DNA from: JAXDMK01 sp963790325
GTDB lineage: Bacteria > Actinomycetota > Acidimicrobiia > Acidimicrobiales > AC-14
Reading direction: 5' to 3'
Assembly: GCA_963790325.1 (NCBI GenBank)
Contig: CAWBNY010000002.1
Location: 62,001-126,000 of the forward strand
Length of the DNA: 64,000 nt
Below the pieces are notes generated by a model. The model was not told the DNA's origin. It made no database searches and saw only the letters and a list, made by a program, of their open reading frames with translations. The position numbers and the translations under genes were made by a program. Shown piece after piece: positions 17,269-25,978 of this stretch. Position 1 is the first letter of the stretch. Every line of letters begins with the position of its first letter.

Positions 17269-18342
17269 TCACTCGCCGGCGATGAACTCCTCGAGCAGTT
17301 GGCGGGCGTGGTCGTCGTGGTACTGCACCGGCGGCGACTTCATGAAGTAGGCGGACGGGGCCAGCAGCGGCCCGCCGATGCCCCGGTCGAGGGCGAGCTT
17401 GGCGCACCGCACCGCGTCGATGATCACTCCGGCCGAGTTGGGGGAGTCCCAGACCTCCAGCTTGAGCTCCACGTTGAGGGGGACGTCGCCGAAGTTGCGT
17501 CCCTCCAGGCGGATGTAGGCCCACTTGCGGTCCTCCAGCCAGGGCACGTGGTCGGACGGGCCGATGTGGACGTCGTCGGCCGCGATCCCGTTGTCGAGCT
17601 GGCTGGTGACGGCCTGGGTCTTGGAGATCTTCTTGGACTCCAGCCGCTCCCGCTCGAGCATGTTCTTGAAGTCCATGTTGCCGCCGACGTTGAGCTGGTA
17701 GGTGCGGTCGAGCACCAGGCCCCGGTCCTCGAACAGCCGGGCCAGCAGCCGGTGGACGATCGTCGCCCCCACCTGCGACTTGATGTCGTCGCCGACGATG
17801 GGCACGCCCGCGGCCCGGAACCGCTCCGCCCACTCCGGGTCGGACGAGATGAACACCGGGATGGCGTTGACGAACGCCACCCCCGCCTCCAGGCAGGCGC
17901 TGGCGTAGTGGCGCTGGGCATCCTCCGAGCCGACCGGCAGGTAGGACACCAGCACGTCGGCGCGGGCGTCGCGCAGGGCCTGGGCCACGTCGACCGGCTC
18001 GTCGAGGGACTCCTCGATGGTGAGGCGGTAGTACTTGCCCAACCCGTCGAGGGTGGGGCCCCGCTGGACCTCGATCCCCAGCTCCCCCACCCCGGCGAAG
18101 CGGATGGTGTTGTTCTGGCCGGAGAAGATGGCCTTGCCCACGTCGAGGCCGACCTTGGCCGCGTCGACGTCGAAGGCCGCCACCACCTCGACGTCGTGCA
18201 CGTGGTAGCCGCCGAGCACCACGTGCATGAGGCCGGGGACGGTCTCGGCCGGATCGGCGTCGCGGTAGTACTCGAGGCCCTGGACCAGCGAGCTGGCGCA
18301 GTTGCCGACTCCCGCGATGGCCAACCGGATGGTCTTCGTCAC
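17269..18342 (-). CDS. ino1: inositol-3-phosphate synthase
   Basis: NAD-dependent enzyme converting glucose-6-phosphate to 1D-myo-inositol-3-phosphate, the entry to phosphatidylinositol and mycothiol. The N-terminus IRLAIAGVGNCASSLVQGLEYY binds NAD; VLVSYLPVGSEDAQRHYASA, VPIVGDDIKSQVGATIVHR, LNVGGNMDFKNML and RLEGRNFGDVPLNVELKLEVWDSPNSAG are family signatures. The 357-residue length is normal. The ATG overlaps the PadR stop by 4 bases, an arrangement conserved in actinobacteria (Rv0046c/Rv0047c). The PadR operator at 19005-19031 probably controls both genes. Confidence 0.96.
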   Translation of the reverse strand: MTKTIRLAIAGVGNCASSLVQGLEYYRDADPAETVPGLMHVVLGGYHVHDVEVVAAFDVDAAKVGLDVGKAIFSGQNNTIRFAGVGELGIEVQRGPTLDGLGKYYRLTIEESLDEPVDVAQALRDARADVLVSYLPVGSEDAQRHYASACLEAGVAFVNAIPVFISSDPEWAERFRAAGVPIVGDDIKSQVGATIVHRLLARLFEDRGLVLDRTYQLNVGGNMDFKNMLERERLESKKISKTQAVTSQLDNGIAADDVHIGPSDHVPWLEDRKWAYIRLEGRNFGDVPLNVELKLEVWDSPNSAGVIIDAVRCAKLALDRGIGGPLLAPSAYFMKSPPVQYHDDHARQLLEEFIAGE

Positions 18343-18992
18343 TGCTGTCCTCCCAATTCTGTTCTGGCCTGACGTTCGCTGGCGATCAGGCGGTCGAGCC
18401 AGGAGATGTCGCGCTCCGCGGACTCGGTGCCGTGATCGATCAGCGATTGGGTGTAGGTGTCCATGCGGTCCCGACGGCCGCGCATGGTGGTGCGGGTGCG
18501 GTCCAGCCGGTCCTCCAGCTGGGCCCGTCGGCGCTCGAGCAGCCGCAACCGCCGGTCGGGCGGCAGGAAGCGGCAGAACGCCAGCTTGAGGTTGAACGCC
18601 TTGTCGTCGTCACCGGCCGTCTCGGCGTCGAGCAGCTCCTCGAAGAGCTGCTGGCCGCGGTCGGTGATGGCATAGACCTTGCGGGTGCGGGACGTGCGGG
18701 GCTCCGACCGCCGGGCTGCGGCGGCGGCTGCCCGTCGGGCCCGGAAGGCGGCCGCCTCGCCGGCGATGGAGCCGGTCATGGGGACCGCAGGCCGGACGGC
18801 CGCCGCCGGCCCCCGGGACTCGCCCTCGACCGCTCGCACCGCCCCGGCCGCCTCCAGGCGGTTGAGGGCGGGGTAGAGCGAGCCGAACGAGACGCTCGAG
18901 AACGGCCCGAGCGCCTCGGTGAGCTGCTTCTTCAACTCGTACCCGTGGAGCTGCTGTTCCTTCAGCAACCCCAGGACGGCCAACTCCAGCAA
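18339..18992 (-). CDS. PadR family transcriptional regulator
   Basis: 217-residue regulator with the PadR winged helix at the N-terminus (LELAVLGLLKEQQLHGYELKKQL, SVSFGSLYPALNRLEAAGAV), a variable Ala-rich insert, RKVYAITDRGQQLFEELL (wing), and a C-terminal coiled-coil dimerisation domain (Vir_act_alpha_C type). The TTG at 18992 starts right at the usual first residues. It is translationally coupled to ino1. The palindrome just upstream is the likely self-operator, so it should regulate itself and ino1. The signal is unknown. Confidence 0.92.
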   Translation of the reverse strand: MLELAVLGLLKEQQLHGYELKKQLTEALGPFSSVSFGSLYPALNRLEAAGAVRAVEGESRGPAAAVRPAVPMTGSIAGEAAAFRARRAAAAAARRSEPRTSRTRKVYAITDRGQQLFEELLDAETAGDDDKAFNLKLAFCRFLPPDRRLRLLERRRAQLEDRLDRTRTTMRGRRDRMDTYTQSLIDHGTESAERDISWLDRLIASERQARTELGGQQ

Positions 18993-19004
18993 GCTCGTGT
19001 CCTT

Positions 19005-19031
19005 CCCGATATATCGGTCCGATATATCGGG
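19005..19031. promoter_or_regulatory. perfect palindromic operator for PadR-ino1
   Basis: CCCGATATATCGG, one T (19018), then CCGATATATCGGG form a perfect 13-1-13 palindrome, itself made of two CGATATATCG palindromes (19007-19016, 19020-19029) 13 bases apart. It lies about 15-40 bases upstream of the PadR start. The inner TATATC can serve as a minus-strand -10 box, so binding of a regulator here would block transcription. Confidence 0.8.
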
Positions 19032-19280
19032 GCCAAGTATGGCATGCGGTGAACGCTGCGCAAACGGCAGGCGACCGGACCGTCCGTGCGGCCGCCGTCA
19101 CCGCCACCCGCCCACCCGCCTGACCAGTCGAACCGGTGACGAAACTGGCGGCCAGGGCAACGGAGTTCGTCACCGGTTCGGCCGGGTGGCCGCCCATCGG
19201 GGCCGCCGGCACCCCGCGCCCGCCGGTGCCCGACCGGCAACCGGGGGGCCGTTGGCTACCCTTTCGACGGTGAGGCGCGC

Positions 19281-19697
19281 GTGAGCTTCCGACCCGAGTC
19301 GATCGGCGGCGCCGGCGCGACCCCCGCGTCGGGACAGATCGACTACCGCCTCATCCGCCGCCACACGGTCGAGGAGTTCCGGCGGGGCCGCCTCGGCCGG
19401 CGCGACATCTGCGACGCCCACCCCGAGTTGCTCCGGGCCGCCCGGGGCATCGGCCGCCCCGGCCACCCCCTCGAGTGCCCCATCTGCGAGGAGGAGGCGT
19501 TGGTGCTCGTCTCCTTCGCCTTCGGCACCAACCTGCCGGCCCACGGCCGGGTCGTCGACACCCACCGGGAGATGACCAAGCTCTCCCGTCGCCGCGACGA
19601 GTGCACGTGCTACGTCGTCGAGGTCTGCCCCGAGTGCTCGTGGAACCACCTCGTCCGGGCCTTCCCCCTGGGCGGACGCGGCACCGGCACCGGCTGA
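19281..19697 (+). CDS. DUF5318 family protein, zinc-ribbon-like
   Basis: 138-residue protein of an uncharacterised actinobacterial family placed between the PadR/ino1 pair and the PBP gene, as Rv0049 is in Mycobacterium tuberculosis. Two Cys pairs are visible: CPICEEE and CTCYVVEVCPEC, which could bind zinc. N-terminal IDYRLIRRHTVEEFRRGRLGRRDICDAHPELLRAA resembles the family. The GTG at 19281 follows a GAGG-rich stretch. Function unknown; conserved pairing with ponA suggests a link to cell-wall growth. Confidence 0.8.
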   Translation: MSFRPESIGGAGATPASGQIDYRLIRRHTVEEFRRGRLGRRDICDAHPELLRAARGIGRPGHPLECPICEEEALVLVSFAFGTNLPAHGRVVDTHREMTKLSRRRDECTCYVVEVCPECSWNHLVRAFPLGGRGTGTG

Positions 19698-20044
19698 CAC
19701 CGGCTGCAGGCGCACCGGCTGGCACCGGCCGACCGGCCCCCGAGGACCGACCCGTCCCGGAGAAGGGTTCATGGCCTGCCCGGAGTCCAACGGCCCGGTC
19801 GAGGGTGCGGGAGCTGGCGTGTTTTCGCAGGCTTCCGCTGCCTTGGACAGCCTTTCCGGGGGCCGATTGGCTCGCCGATCCTGCCTTGGTACGCTTGTGG
19901 CCTCGTGCGCCGACCCGCAGCGCTGTCTCCGAACCGCCGCTGGCGGTCGTTCGGCCCCCACGGGCCGGGTTCGGCTGGGGCCGGACCACGCCCCCCCGGC
20001 TGCAGACTCAACCTCTTGTACAACGTGAGGGTTGGGTACCCGCA
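19698..20044. other. gap between DUF5318 and the PBP gene, no gene seen
   Basis: About 350 bases. The first part is rich in ACCGGCTG-type repeats (from about 19688 to 19735) that can form hairpins and may end the DUF5318 transcript. The last part holds TGTACAACG, a possible -10 region, about 30 bases before the PBP start. No gene or RNA family was recognised. Confidence 0.45.
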
Positions 20045-22702
20045 GTGAGCCGGCAGGCCATCGGCCCCCCTCAGATCCCGATTGGTCGCCCCTCGGCTGG
20101 CCGCCCCCCCGCCCACGCCGGCGGACCCGACCAGAACCCGGCCGCCGCCCGTCGCCGCCAGCAGGCCGCGGCCGCCGGCCGACCCCGTCCCCAGGCGAAG
20201 GCCCGCACCCGACCCATCGCCGACGGCGCCCGCGTCGCCACCAACGGAGGCGCCCGCGTCGCCACCAACGGCAGCCCCGCCCCCACCAACGGCAGCCCCG
20301 CGCCCACCAACGGCAGCCCCGCCCCCGCCAACGGCACGGTCCGCCCCGCCCCCGCCAACGGCGCGGTCCGCCCCGCCGCGGCACCCGGAGCCCGGGGCAC
20401 GGTGCCCCCGCCGCGGGCGGCGGTCAAGGCCCGGCGGGCCACCAGCGCGTCGTCGGGGCAGCGGGTCGCCAGTGGCCGCCCGATCGCCCGCGGCGGTCAG
20501 GTTCCCCAACCGACCTACGGCAAGCCCGGCAAGCGGGGCTCGGTCTGGTGGCGCTACCGGCGGGTGTGGTTCCTCCTCGCCATCATCGCCGTCACCGGCC
20601 TGGCCGGGGCGGCGTGGGTGCTCACCCAGGTCCCCCTCCCTACCGAGGCCGCCCTCTCCCAGACGACGATCCTCTACGACGGCGCCGGAACCCAGATCGC
20701 CACCCTCCACGGCCAGGAGAACCGGCTCCCGATCCAGCTCGACCAGGTTCCCCAGATCGTCCAGGACGCGGTCGTGGCCGCCGAGGACCGCAAGTTCTTC
20801 CAGCACGGCGGCATCGACCCGCTGGGCATCATCCGGGCCACGTGGGCCGACGTCCGCCGGAAGGGCGCCACCCAGGGCGGGTCCACCATCACCCAGCAGT
20901 ACGTCAAGCAGGTCTACGTGGGCAGCGACCCGACCCTGTGGCGCAAGCTGCGGGAGGCGGTGATCGCCATCAAGCTCGAGCGCAAGCTCGACAAGCGCCA
21001 GATCCTCGAGCGCTACCTCAACACCGTCTACTTCGGACGGGGGGCCTACGGCATCCAGGCCGCATCCCGCACCTGGTTCGACAAGGACGTCAGCGAGCTC
21101 GGGCTGAAGGAGGCGGCCTACCTGGTCGGCCTCATCCGGTCGCCCTCGGGCGGCGACCTCGCGTCCGACACCCCCCTCGCCTACGAGCTGCGCACCTTCG
21201 TCCTCCAGGCCATGGTCGAGACCAAGGCCATCACGCCCGCCCAGATGGCCGAGGTGGAGGCCGTCAAGCTGGAGGCCTACGTCGCCCCCCGCACCGAGCT
21301 CGACTCCACCATCGCCCTGAAGGACGTCGGCGCCGAGTACTTCGTCCAGTACGTCCGCCAGGAGTTGGAGGAGACCTACTCCGAGGACTTCGTGCTCCGT
21401 CAGGGCCTCCGGGTCCAGACCAGCCTCGACCCCGAGCTCCAGCGGCAGGCCTACGAGGCGGTCTACGGCCTGCTCGACGAGGAGGGCGACCCCGCCGGGG
21501 CCCTGGTCGCCATCAACCAGGACGGGCAGGTCGTGGCCATGGTCGGCGGCCGGGACTGGAACCAGTCCCAGGTCAACCTGGCCGTGGGCGACGCCGGGGG
21601 CGGGTCCGGGCGCCAGGGGGGGTCGACCTTCAAACCGTTCGCCCTGGCCGAGGCGGTCCGGGAGGGCTACAGCCTGGAGTCCTCCTTCCGGGGGCCGGCC
21701 AAGATCGTCCTCCCCAAGGCCGACCGGGGCAACGACTGGGAGGTCACCAACTACGAGAACGCCAGCTTCGGCCAGGTCAACCTGATCGACGCCACCGTGA
21801 ACTCGGTGAACACCGTCTACGCCCAGCTGGTCGACGCCCTGGGGCCGGACAAGGTGGTCGACATGGCCCGGCAGCTCGGCATCACGTCCGAGCTGGCGCC
21901 GGTGGCGTCGATCGCCCTCGGCACCCAGAACGTGTCGGTGCTGGAGATGGCCAACGCCTACTCCACCCTGGCGCGGGGTGGCGTCCGCTACGACCCCCAG
22001 GTGATCACCCGGGTCACCCTGAACGACACCGTCCTTCCCGAGACCCGGGCCAAGGGGGTCAGGGTGCTGGAGAAGACCCAGGCCGACCAGGTCAACTTCG
22101 CCCTGGAGCAGGTCGTGGCCCGGGGCTCGGGCACCGCCGCCCAGGTCAGGAACACCAAGGTCAAGGGCAAGACCGGCACCACCGAGGACTTCGGCGACGC
22201 CTGGTTCGTGGGCTCCACCCGCTCGCTCACGGTGGCGGTCTGGATGGGCTACCCCGAAGGCCAGAGCCAGCAGCTGCTCGACATCCACGGGGTCCGGAAG
22301 GTCAACGGCGGCTCCCTGCCGGCCCGCATCTTCCAGCGTTTCCTGAGCGGGCTGCCGGCGGAGAACGACGACACGCCCACGTCCACCCCCGCCTTCGAGG
22401 GCAGGGCCCTCAGCCCCATCGTCCGCTACACCACCCCGGTCGAGGCCGAGCCGGTCGAGTCGCCGACGCCCAGCGCCCCCGACAACTCGGTCACCCTCTC
22501 GGGACCCACCACCACCGTCGCCGAGCTGGCCGCCGACGCCGGCGACCCGGCCGCCGCCACCACCAGCGGCGACGAGGCGTCGACCGCCAACGTCGACTCC
22601 CAGGCCACGGTGAACACCACGCCCAACGCGGTCAAGCCCCGGAAGGACACCCCCGCGCCCACCTTCACCCTGCCCCCGGGCGTCACCCTTCCGGGCGGGT
22701 AG
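20045..22702 (+). CDS. ponA: class A penicillin-binding protein, bifunctional
   Basis: Membrane peptidoglycan synthase of 885 residues. A 170-residue Pro/Ala/Asn-rich cytoplasmic N-terminus (repeats of NGSPAPT) leads to a membrane helix (VWFLLAIIAVTGLAGAAWVL, about 174-194). The glycosyltransferase domain has VVAAEDRKFFQHGGID (catalytic Glu) and GGSTITQQYVKQ. The transpeptidase domain has STFK (active Ser) in GGSTFKPFALAEA, the SxN motif in NSVNTVYAQL and KTGTTEDFGDAWFVG. The C-terminus is Thr/Pro-rich (TFTLPPGVTLPGG). The GTG at 20045 is the last good start before the conserved part. Rv0050-like position. Confidence 0.94.
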   Translation: MSRQAIGPPQIPIGRPSAGRPPAHAGGPDQNPAAARRRQQAAAAGRPRPQAKARTRPIADGARVATNGGARVATNGSPAPTNGSPAPTNGSPAPANGTVRPAPANGAVRPAAAPGARGTVPPPRAAVKARRATSASSGQRVASGRPIARGGQVPQPTYGKPGKRGSVWWRYRRVWFLLAIIAVTGLAGAAWVLTQVPLPTEAALSQTTILYDGAGTQIATLHGQENRLPIQLDQVPQIVQDAVVAAEDRKFFQHGGIDPLGIIRATWADVRRKGATQGGSTITQQYVKQVYVGSDPTLWRKLREAVIAIKLERKLDKRQILERYLNTVYFGRGAYGIQAASRTWFDKDVSELGLKEAAYLVGLIRSPSGGDLASDTPLAYELRTFVLQAMVETKAITPAQMAEVEAVKLEAYVAPRTELDSTIALKDVGAEYFVQYVRQELEETYSEDFVLRQGLRVQTSLDPELQRQAYEAVYGLLDEEGDPAGALVAINQDGQVVAMVGGRDWNQSQVNLAVGDAGGGSGRQGGSTFKPFALAEAVREGYSLESSFRGPAKIVLPKADRGNDWEVTNYENASFGQVNLIDATVNSVNTVYAQLVDALGPDKVVDMARQLGITSELAPVASIALGTQNVSVLEMANAYSTLARGGVRYDPQVITRVTLNDTVLPETRAKGVRVLEKTQADQVNFALEQVVARGSGTAAQVRNTKVKGKTGTTEDFGDAWFVGSTRSLTVAVWMGYPEGQSQQLLDIHGVRKVNGGSLPARIFQRFLSGLPAENDDTPTSTPAFEGRALSPIVRYTTPVEAEPVESPTPSAPDNSVTLSGPTTTVAELAADAGDPAAATTSGDEASTANVDSQATVNTTPNAVKPRKDTPAPTFTLPPGVTLPGG

Positions 22703-22762
22703 CCGGGTAGGATCGGAGGCACCGCCGGCAGCTCAGGCGCCGGACGGGAGGAGGTAACCGCC

Positions 22763-23665
22763 ATGGCCCCTGCGCCGCTGCACGTCACCGTCCCCGCCGT
22801 GCGCGCCCGCAAGGCCCACGACGCCGGTGCCCAAAGCGCGAGTGCCCGGGGTGCGAGTGACAGCGCCCCGCTGGTGATGGTCACCGCCTACGACGCCCCC
22901 ACCGCCCGGGTGGCCGACGCGGCGGGGGTCGACATCGTGCTGGTGGGCGATTCGGTGGCCATGGTGGTCCTCGGCTACGACGACACCCTCCAGGTCACGG
23001 TGGACGACATGGCTCGTCACGTGGCCGCGGTGGCCCGCACCCGGCCCCGGCCGCTGGTGGTGGCCGACCTGCCGTGGATGAGCTACCACCTGTCGGTGGA
23101 GGAGGCAGTGCGCAACGCGGCGGTGCTGGTGCGGGCGGGGGCGGCCGCGGTCAAGCTCGAGGGCGGACGGCGGCGGCTGCCGGTGATCGAGGGGCTGCTG
23201 GGGGCCGAGATCCCGGTGATGGGCCACCTGGGGCTGACCCCGCAGTCGGTGCACGTCATGGGCGGCTACCGGGTGCAGGGCCAGCAGGAGGAGGCGGCCC
23301 ACGGCCTGGTCGACGACGCGGTGGCCCTGGCCGAGGCCGGGTGCTTCGCCATCGTGCTGGAGTGCGTCCCCCGGGAGGTGGCGGCGGCGGTGACGGCGGC
23401 GGTGCCGGTGCCCACCATCGGCATCGGGGCAGGCCCGGACTGCGACGGCCAGGTGCTCGTCTTCCATGACCTCGTCGGCCTCGACGACCGGGTGCTTCCC
23501 AAGTTCGTGCGCCGCTACGGGTCGCTGCGGACCCAGGCGGTGGCGGCGGTGACGGCGTACGCGGCCGACGTGCGGTCGGGGCGGTTCCCGTCCGACGACG
23601 AGAGCTACCACCTGCCGGCCGACGTGGCCGCCACCCTCGGTCGGGCCGCGTCCCGGATCGCGTGA
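22763..23665 (+). CDS. panB: 3-methyl-2-oxobutanoate hydroxymethyltransferase
   Basis: First step of pantothenate synthesis, making ketopantoate from 2-oxoisovalerate and methylene-THF. Motifs: VMVTAYDAPTARVADAAGVD, VLVGDSVAMVVLGYDDTL (metal Asp), VVADLPWMSYH, VKLEGG, VMGHLGLTPQSVHVMGGYRVQG, ECVPREVAAAVT and TIGIGAGPDCDGQVLVFHDLVG. AGGAGGTAA stands before the ATG. An N-terminal insert of about 20 Ala/Ser/Gly-rich residues is unusual. The stop overlaps the next gene as GTGA. panC and panD are not in the window. Confidence 0.96.
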   Translation: MAPAPLHVTVPAVRARKAHDAGAQSASARGASDSAPLVMVTAYDAPTARVADAAGVDIVLVGDSVAMVVLGYDDTLQVTVDDMARHVAAVARTRPRPLVVADLPWMSYHLSVEEAVRNAAVLVRAGAAAVKLEGGRRRLPVIEGLLGAEIPVMGHLGLTPQSVHVMGGYRVQGQQEEAAHGLVDDAVALAEAGCFAIVLECVPREVAAAVTAAVPVPTIGIGAGPDCDGQVLVFHDLVGLDDRVLPKFVRRYGSLRTQAVAAVTAYAADVRSGRFPSDDESYHLPADVAATLGRAASRIA

Positions 23666-24252
23666 CCCATTCCACCCGCCGGGCTCTGAGTTGGACGGTG
23701 CCCATCCTGGCCGTGCTGGGCCTGGTCGCGTTCATGCTGCAGGGAGCCGACCGGCCCGCCAACCCGTCGTTCCGGGTGGCGCAGACGGGCGGCGGCACCA
23801 CCCCCGACCCGACGGCCGGCGGCCGGGAGGACGTCTTCGGGTTCGGCGAGATCACCTACCGGGTCGACTCCACCGGGGTGCTCTTCGGCGGCGGGTCGGT
23901 GTCGGCCGCCCGCTGCGCCCTGCTGGCCGAGACCGTGCAGCAGCAGAACCAGGGTCTGATGGGCCGCACCGATCTGGGCGGCTACGACGGGATGCTGTTC
24001 GCCTTCGAGAGCGACACGTCGGCCGAGTTCTTCATGAAGGACACCCTCATCCCCCTGTCGATCGCCTGGTTCGACGTCCAGGGACGGTTCATCGACGCCA
24101 CCGACATGGACCCGTGCGGCGACCAGCCGGTGTGCCCCACCTACGGCCCCGACGCCAGCTACCGCTACGCCCTCGAGGTCATCGAGGGCGACCTCCCCCG
24201 CCTCGGCATCGGCCCCGGCACCCGCCTGCTGCTGGGCGAGGAACGCTGCTGA
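23662..24252 (+). CDS. DUF192 family exported protein
   Basis: 196 residues: an N-terminal membrane segment (ALSWTVPILAVLGLVAFML), a Gly/Pro/Thr-rich linker and a C-terminal DUF192 domain (LLAETVQQQNQGLMGRTDL, then GMLFAFESDTSAEFFMKDTLIPLSIAWFD and LPRLGIGPGTRLLLG). Conserved Gly-Met and Phe-Trp/Phe-Met-Lys motifs fit the family. Function is unknown; often exported. The GTG overlaps the panB stop, so expression is coupled. Confidence 0.85.
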   Translation: MTHSTRRALSWTVPILAVLGLVAFMLQGADRPANPSFRVAQTGGGTTPDPTAGGREDVFGFGEITYRVDSTGVLFGGGSVSAARCALLAETVQQQNQGLMGRTDLGGYDGMLFAFESDTSAEFFMKDTLIPLSIAWFDVQGRFIDATDMDPCGDQPVCPTYGPDASYRYALEVIEGDLPRLGIGPGTRLLLGEERC

Positions 24253-24260
24253 GCCACTGA

Positions 24261-24280
24261 AGCCGCCGGCGACGGCGGCT
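24261..24280 (+). terminator. GC hairpin after DUF192
   Basis: AGCCGCC (24261-24267) and GGCGGCT (24274-24280) pair perfectly around a 6-base loop, 9 bases after the DUF192 stop and before the rpsF promoter region. No T-run follows. A TACCAT box at 24317-24322 could be the -10 of the rpsF operon. Confidence 0.5.
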
Positions 24281-24411
24281 GTCCCACCCCCCTGTCATGA
24301 TCGTTCCGTGGACAGGTACCATGGACGTTTCCACCCACACCCTGCCCCGGGGAACGGTCCGCGGGGCCCTGCGCGTCACCACGCCAGGTCCAGAGGGAGG
24401 CAGCACGCTCC

Positions 24412-24822
24412 ATGCGACCCTACGAGGTCATGATCATCATCGACCCCGGACTCGACGACGACGTCATCCGGGCCGAGATCGACCGGGCGGTCGAGCTCAT
24501 CCGGTCCCGGGGGGGCACGCCGGGACGGGTCGACCGGTGGGGCCGGCGGCGGCTGGCCTACGAGATCGGCCACAAGCGGGAGGGCTACTACGTCCTGGTG
24601 GAGGCGATGGCCGAGCCGTCGGTGATGGCCGAGCTCGACCGCACCCTCCACCTGGCCGATGCGGTGATCCGCCACAAGGTCATCCGCCAGCCCGACCGCC
24701 CCGCCGGCAAGCCCCGGCCCTCTTCGACGCCCCCCGCCCCCGATCACAGTGGGACAGGGGCGTCCTCTCTCGCCGCCGAGACGGCTGCAACAGCGACCCG
24801 CACCGACGCGAACGGAGCGTAA
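24412..24822 (+). CDS. rpsF: 30S ribosomal protein S6
   Basis: Small-subunit protein S6. MRPYEVMIIIDPGLDDDVIRAEIDRAVELI, GGTPGRVDRWGRRRLAYEIGHKREGYYVLVE and ELDRTLHLADAVIRHKVIR cover the whole family profile. A C-terminal tail of about 35 Ser/Thr/Ala-rich residues extends beyond the usual length, as often in actinobacteria. The purine-rich GAGGGAGG lies 5-15 bases before the ATG. It opens the rpsF-ssb-rplI cluster; ssb begins 6 bases downstream. Confidence 0.95.
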   Translation: MRPYEVMIIIDPGLDDDVIRAEIDRAVELIRSRGGTPGRVDRWGRRRLAYEIGHKREGYYVLVEAMAEPSVMAELDRTLHLADAVIRHKVIRQPDRPAGKPRPSSTPPAPDHSGTGASSLAAETAATATRTDANGA

Positions 24823-24828
24823 CGAGAG

Positions 24829-25368
24829 ATGTCCAACGGAAACAGCGTCACCCTTGTCGGCAACGTCACCCGCGACCCCGAGCTGCGCTTCACCCCCAGC
24901 GGGCAGGCCAACGCCTCCTTCGGCCTGGCCGTCAACCGGGTGTGGAACGACCGCCAGACCAACGAGCGCAAGGAGGCGGTGTCGTTCTTCGACGTCGTCT
25001 GCTGGCGGGAGATGGCCGAGAACGTGAGCGAGTCCCTCTCCAAGGGAGCCCGGGTGGTCGTCACCGGCCGCCTCGAGCAGCGCAGCTGGGACGGTCCCGA
25101 CGGCGACCGCCGCTCGAAGATCGAGATCATCGCCGACGAGGTCGGTCCCAGCCTGCGGTGGGCCACGGCCGAGATCCGCAAGAACGACCGGCGGGGCCCG
25201 TCCGACGGCGGGCCCGGTGGCGGCGGCTACGGCCAGGGCGGCCAGGGCAACCAGGGCGGCCAAGGAAACCAGGGCGGCCAGGGCAACCAGGGCGGGGGCA
25301 ACCCCTACGCCCCCAGCCCGGCGGCGACCCCGGCCCCGGCCTACGACTACGGGGAGGAACCCTTCTAG
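24829..25368 (+). CDS. ssb: single-stranded DNA-binding protein
   Basis: SSB tetramer subunit protecting single-stranded DNA at forks. OB-fold: NSVTLVGNVTRDPELRFTPSG, AVSFFDVVCWREMAENVSESLSKGARVVVTGRLEQRSW and KIEIIADEVGPSLRWA. The flexible tail is Gly/Gln/Asn-rich (repeats of GGQGNQ at 25235-25300) and ends YGEEPF, a shortened acidic tip compared with the DDDIPF of many SSBs, used for partner binding. GAGAG precedes the ATG. Its stop codon TAG shares its last base with the GTG of rplI. Confidence 0.96.
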   Translation: MSNGNSVTLVGNVTRDPELRFTPSGQANASFGLAVNRVWNDRQTNERKEAVSFFDVVCWREMAENVSESLSKGARVVVTGRLEQRSWDGPDGDRRSKIEIIADEVGPSLRWATAEIRKNDRRGPSDGGPGGGGYGQGGQGNQGGQGNQGGQGNQGGGNPYAPSPAATPAPAYDYGEEPF

Positions 25369-25814
25369 TGCGGATCATCCTGCGGGCCGACGTGTCCAAC
25401 GTCGGCAAGAAGGGCGACGTGGTCGAGGTGTCGGAGGGCTACGCCCGCAACTACCTGGTGGCCAAGGGCCTCGGTCTCAAGGCGACCGAGGGGGCGATCG
25501 CCCAGGCGGCGACCATGCGTCGGTCCCGTGACCTCAAGGACGCCCGCGACCGGGAGGCGGCCGAGCGCCTGGCCCAGGCTCTGGTGCCGGTGGTCATCCG
25601 CATCCCGGCCAAGGCGGGCAACGAGGGCCGCCTGTTCGGCTCGGTCACCGCGGCCGACATCGTGGCTGCGGTCCAGGCCCAGACGGGGGCCACCCTCGAC
25701 CGACGCCGGATGCACCTCGACGACCCCATCAAGGCCGTCGGTGTGCACGAGGTGCCGGTCCGCCTCCACCCGGAGGTCGAGTTCCGGGTCACGGTGGAGG
25801 TCGTCCCCCAGTAA
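25368..25814 (+). CDS. rplI: 50S ribosomal protein L9
   Basis: 148 residues. The N-terminal domain RIILRADVSNVGKKGDVVEVSEGYARNYLVAKGLG is the RNA-binding L9 signature; a connecting helix and the C-terminal domain (LFGSVTAADIVAAVQAQTG, then VKAVGVHEVPVRLHPEVEFRVTVEV type) follow. GTG at 25368 overlaps the ssb stop by one base (TAGTG). In most bacteria rpsR lies between ssb and rplI; here there is no room for it. Confidence 0.96.
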   Translation: MRIILRADVSNVGKKGDVVEVSEGYARNYLVAKGLGLKATEGAIAQAATMRRSRDLKDARDREAAERLAQALVPVVIRIPAKAGNEGRLFGSVTAADIVAAVQAQTGATLDRRRMHLDDPIKAVGVHEVPVRLHPEVEFRVTVEVVPQ

Positions 25815-25848
25815 CGCCGGGTGGCCGACCCCGCGCTTCCTGGCGGGT

Positions 25849-25871
25849 ATGCTCTCGAACATATGTTCGAC
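25849..25871 (+). promoter_or_regulatory. dnaB promoter region with LexA-type SOS box
   Basis: TATGCT (25849-25854) looks like an actinobacterial -10 box. Two bases later lies TCGAACATATGTTCGA (25856-25871), a perfect 16-bp palindrome identical to the mycobacterial LexA SOS-box consensus TCGAAC-N4-GTTCGA. A repressor here would cover the transcription start. It lies 108 bases upstream of the dnaB GTG. Damage control of dnaB is inferred from the match only. Confidence 0.75.
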
Positions 25872-25978
25872 GGGCATCGGCCCAGGTTGTCCCGGCCCAT
25901 CCACCGCTTCCTCCCCGCGAAATCCCGAGCTTTGCGCGCTCGTTCCCCCCAGCCCAACCGGGTCATTGTGAGCCCCCA

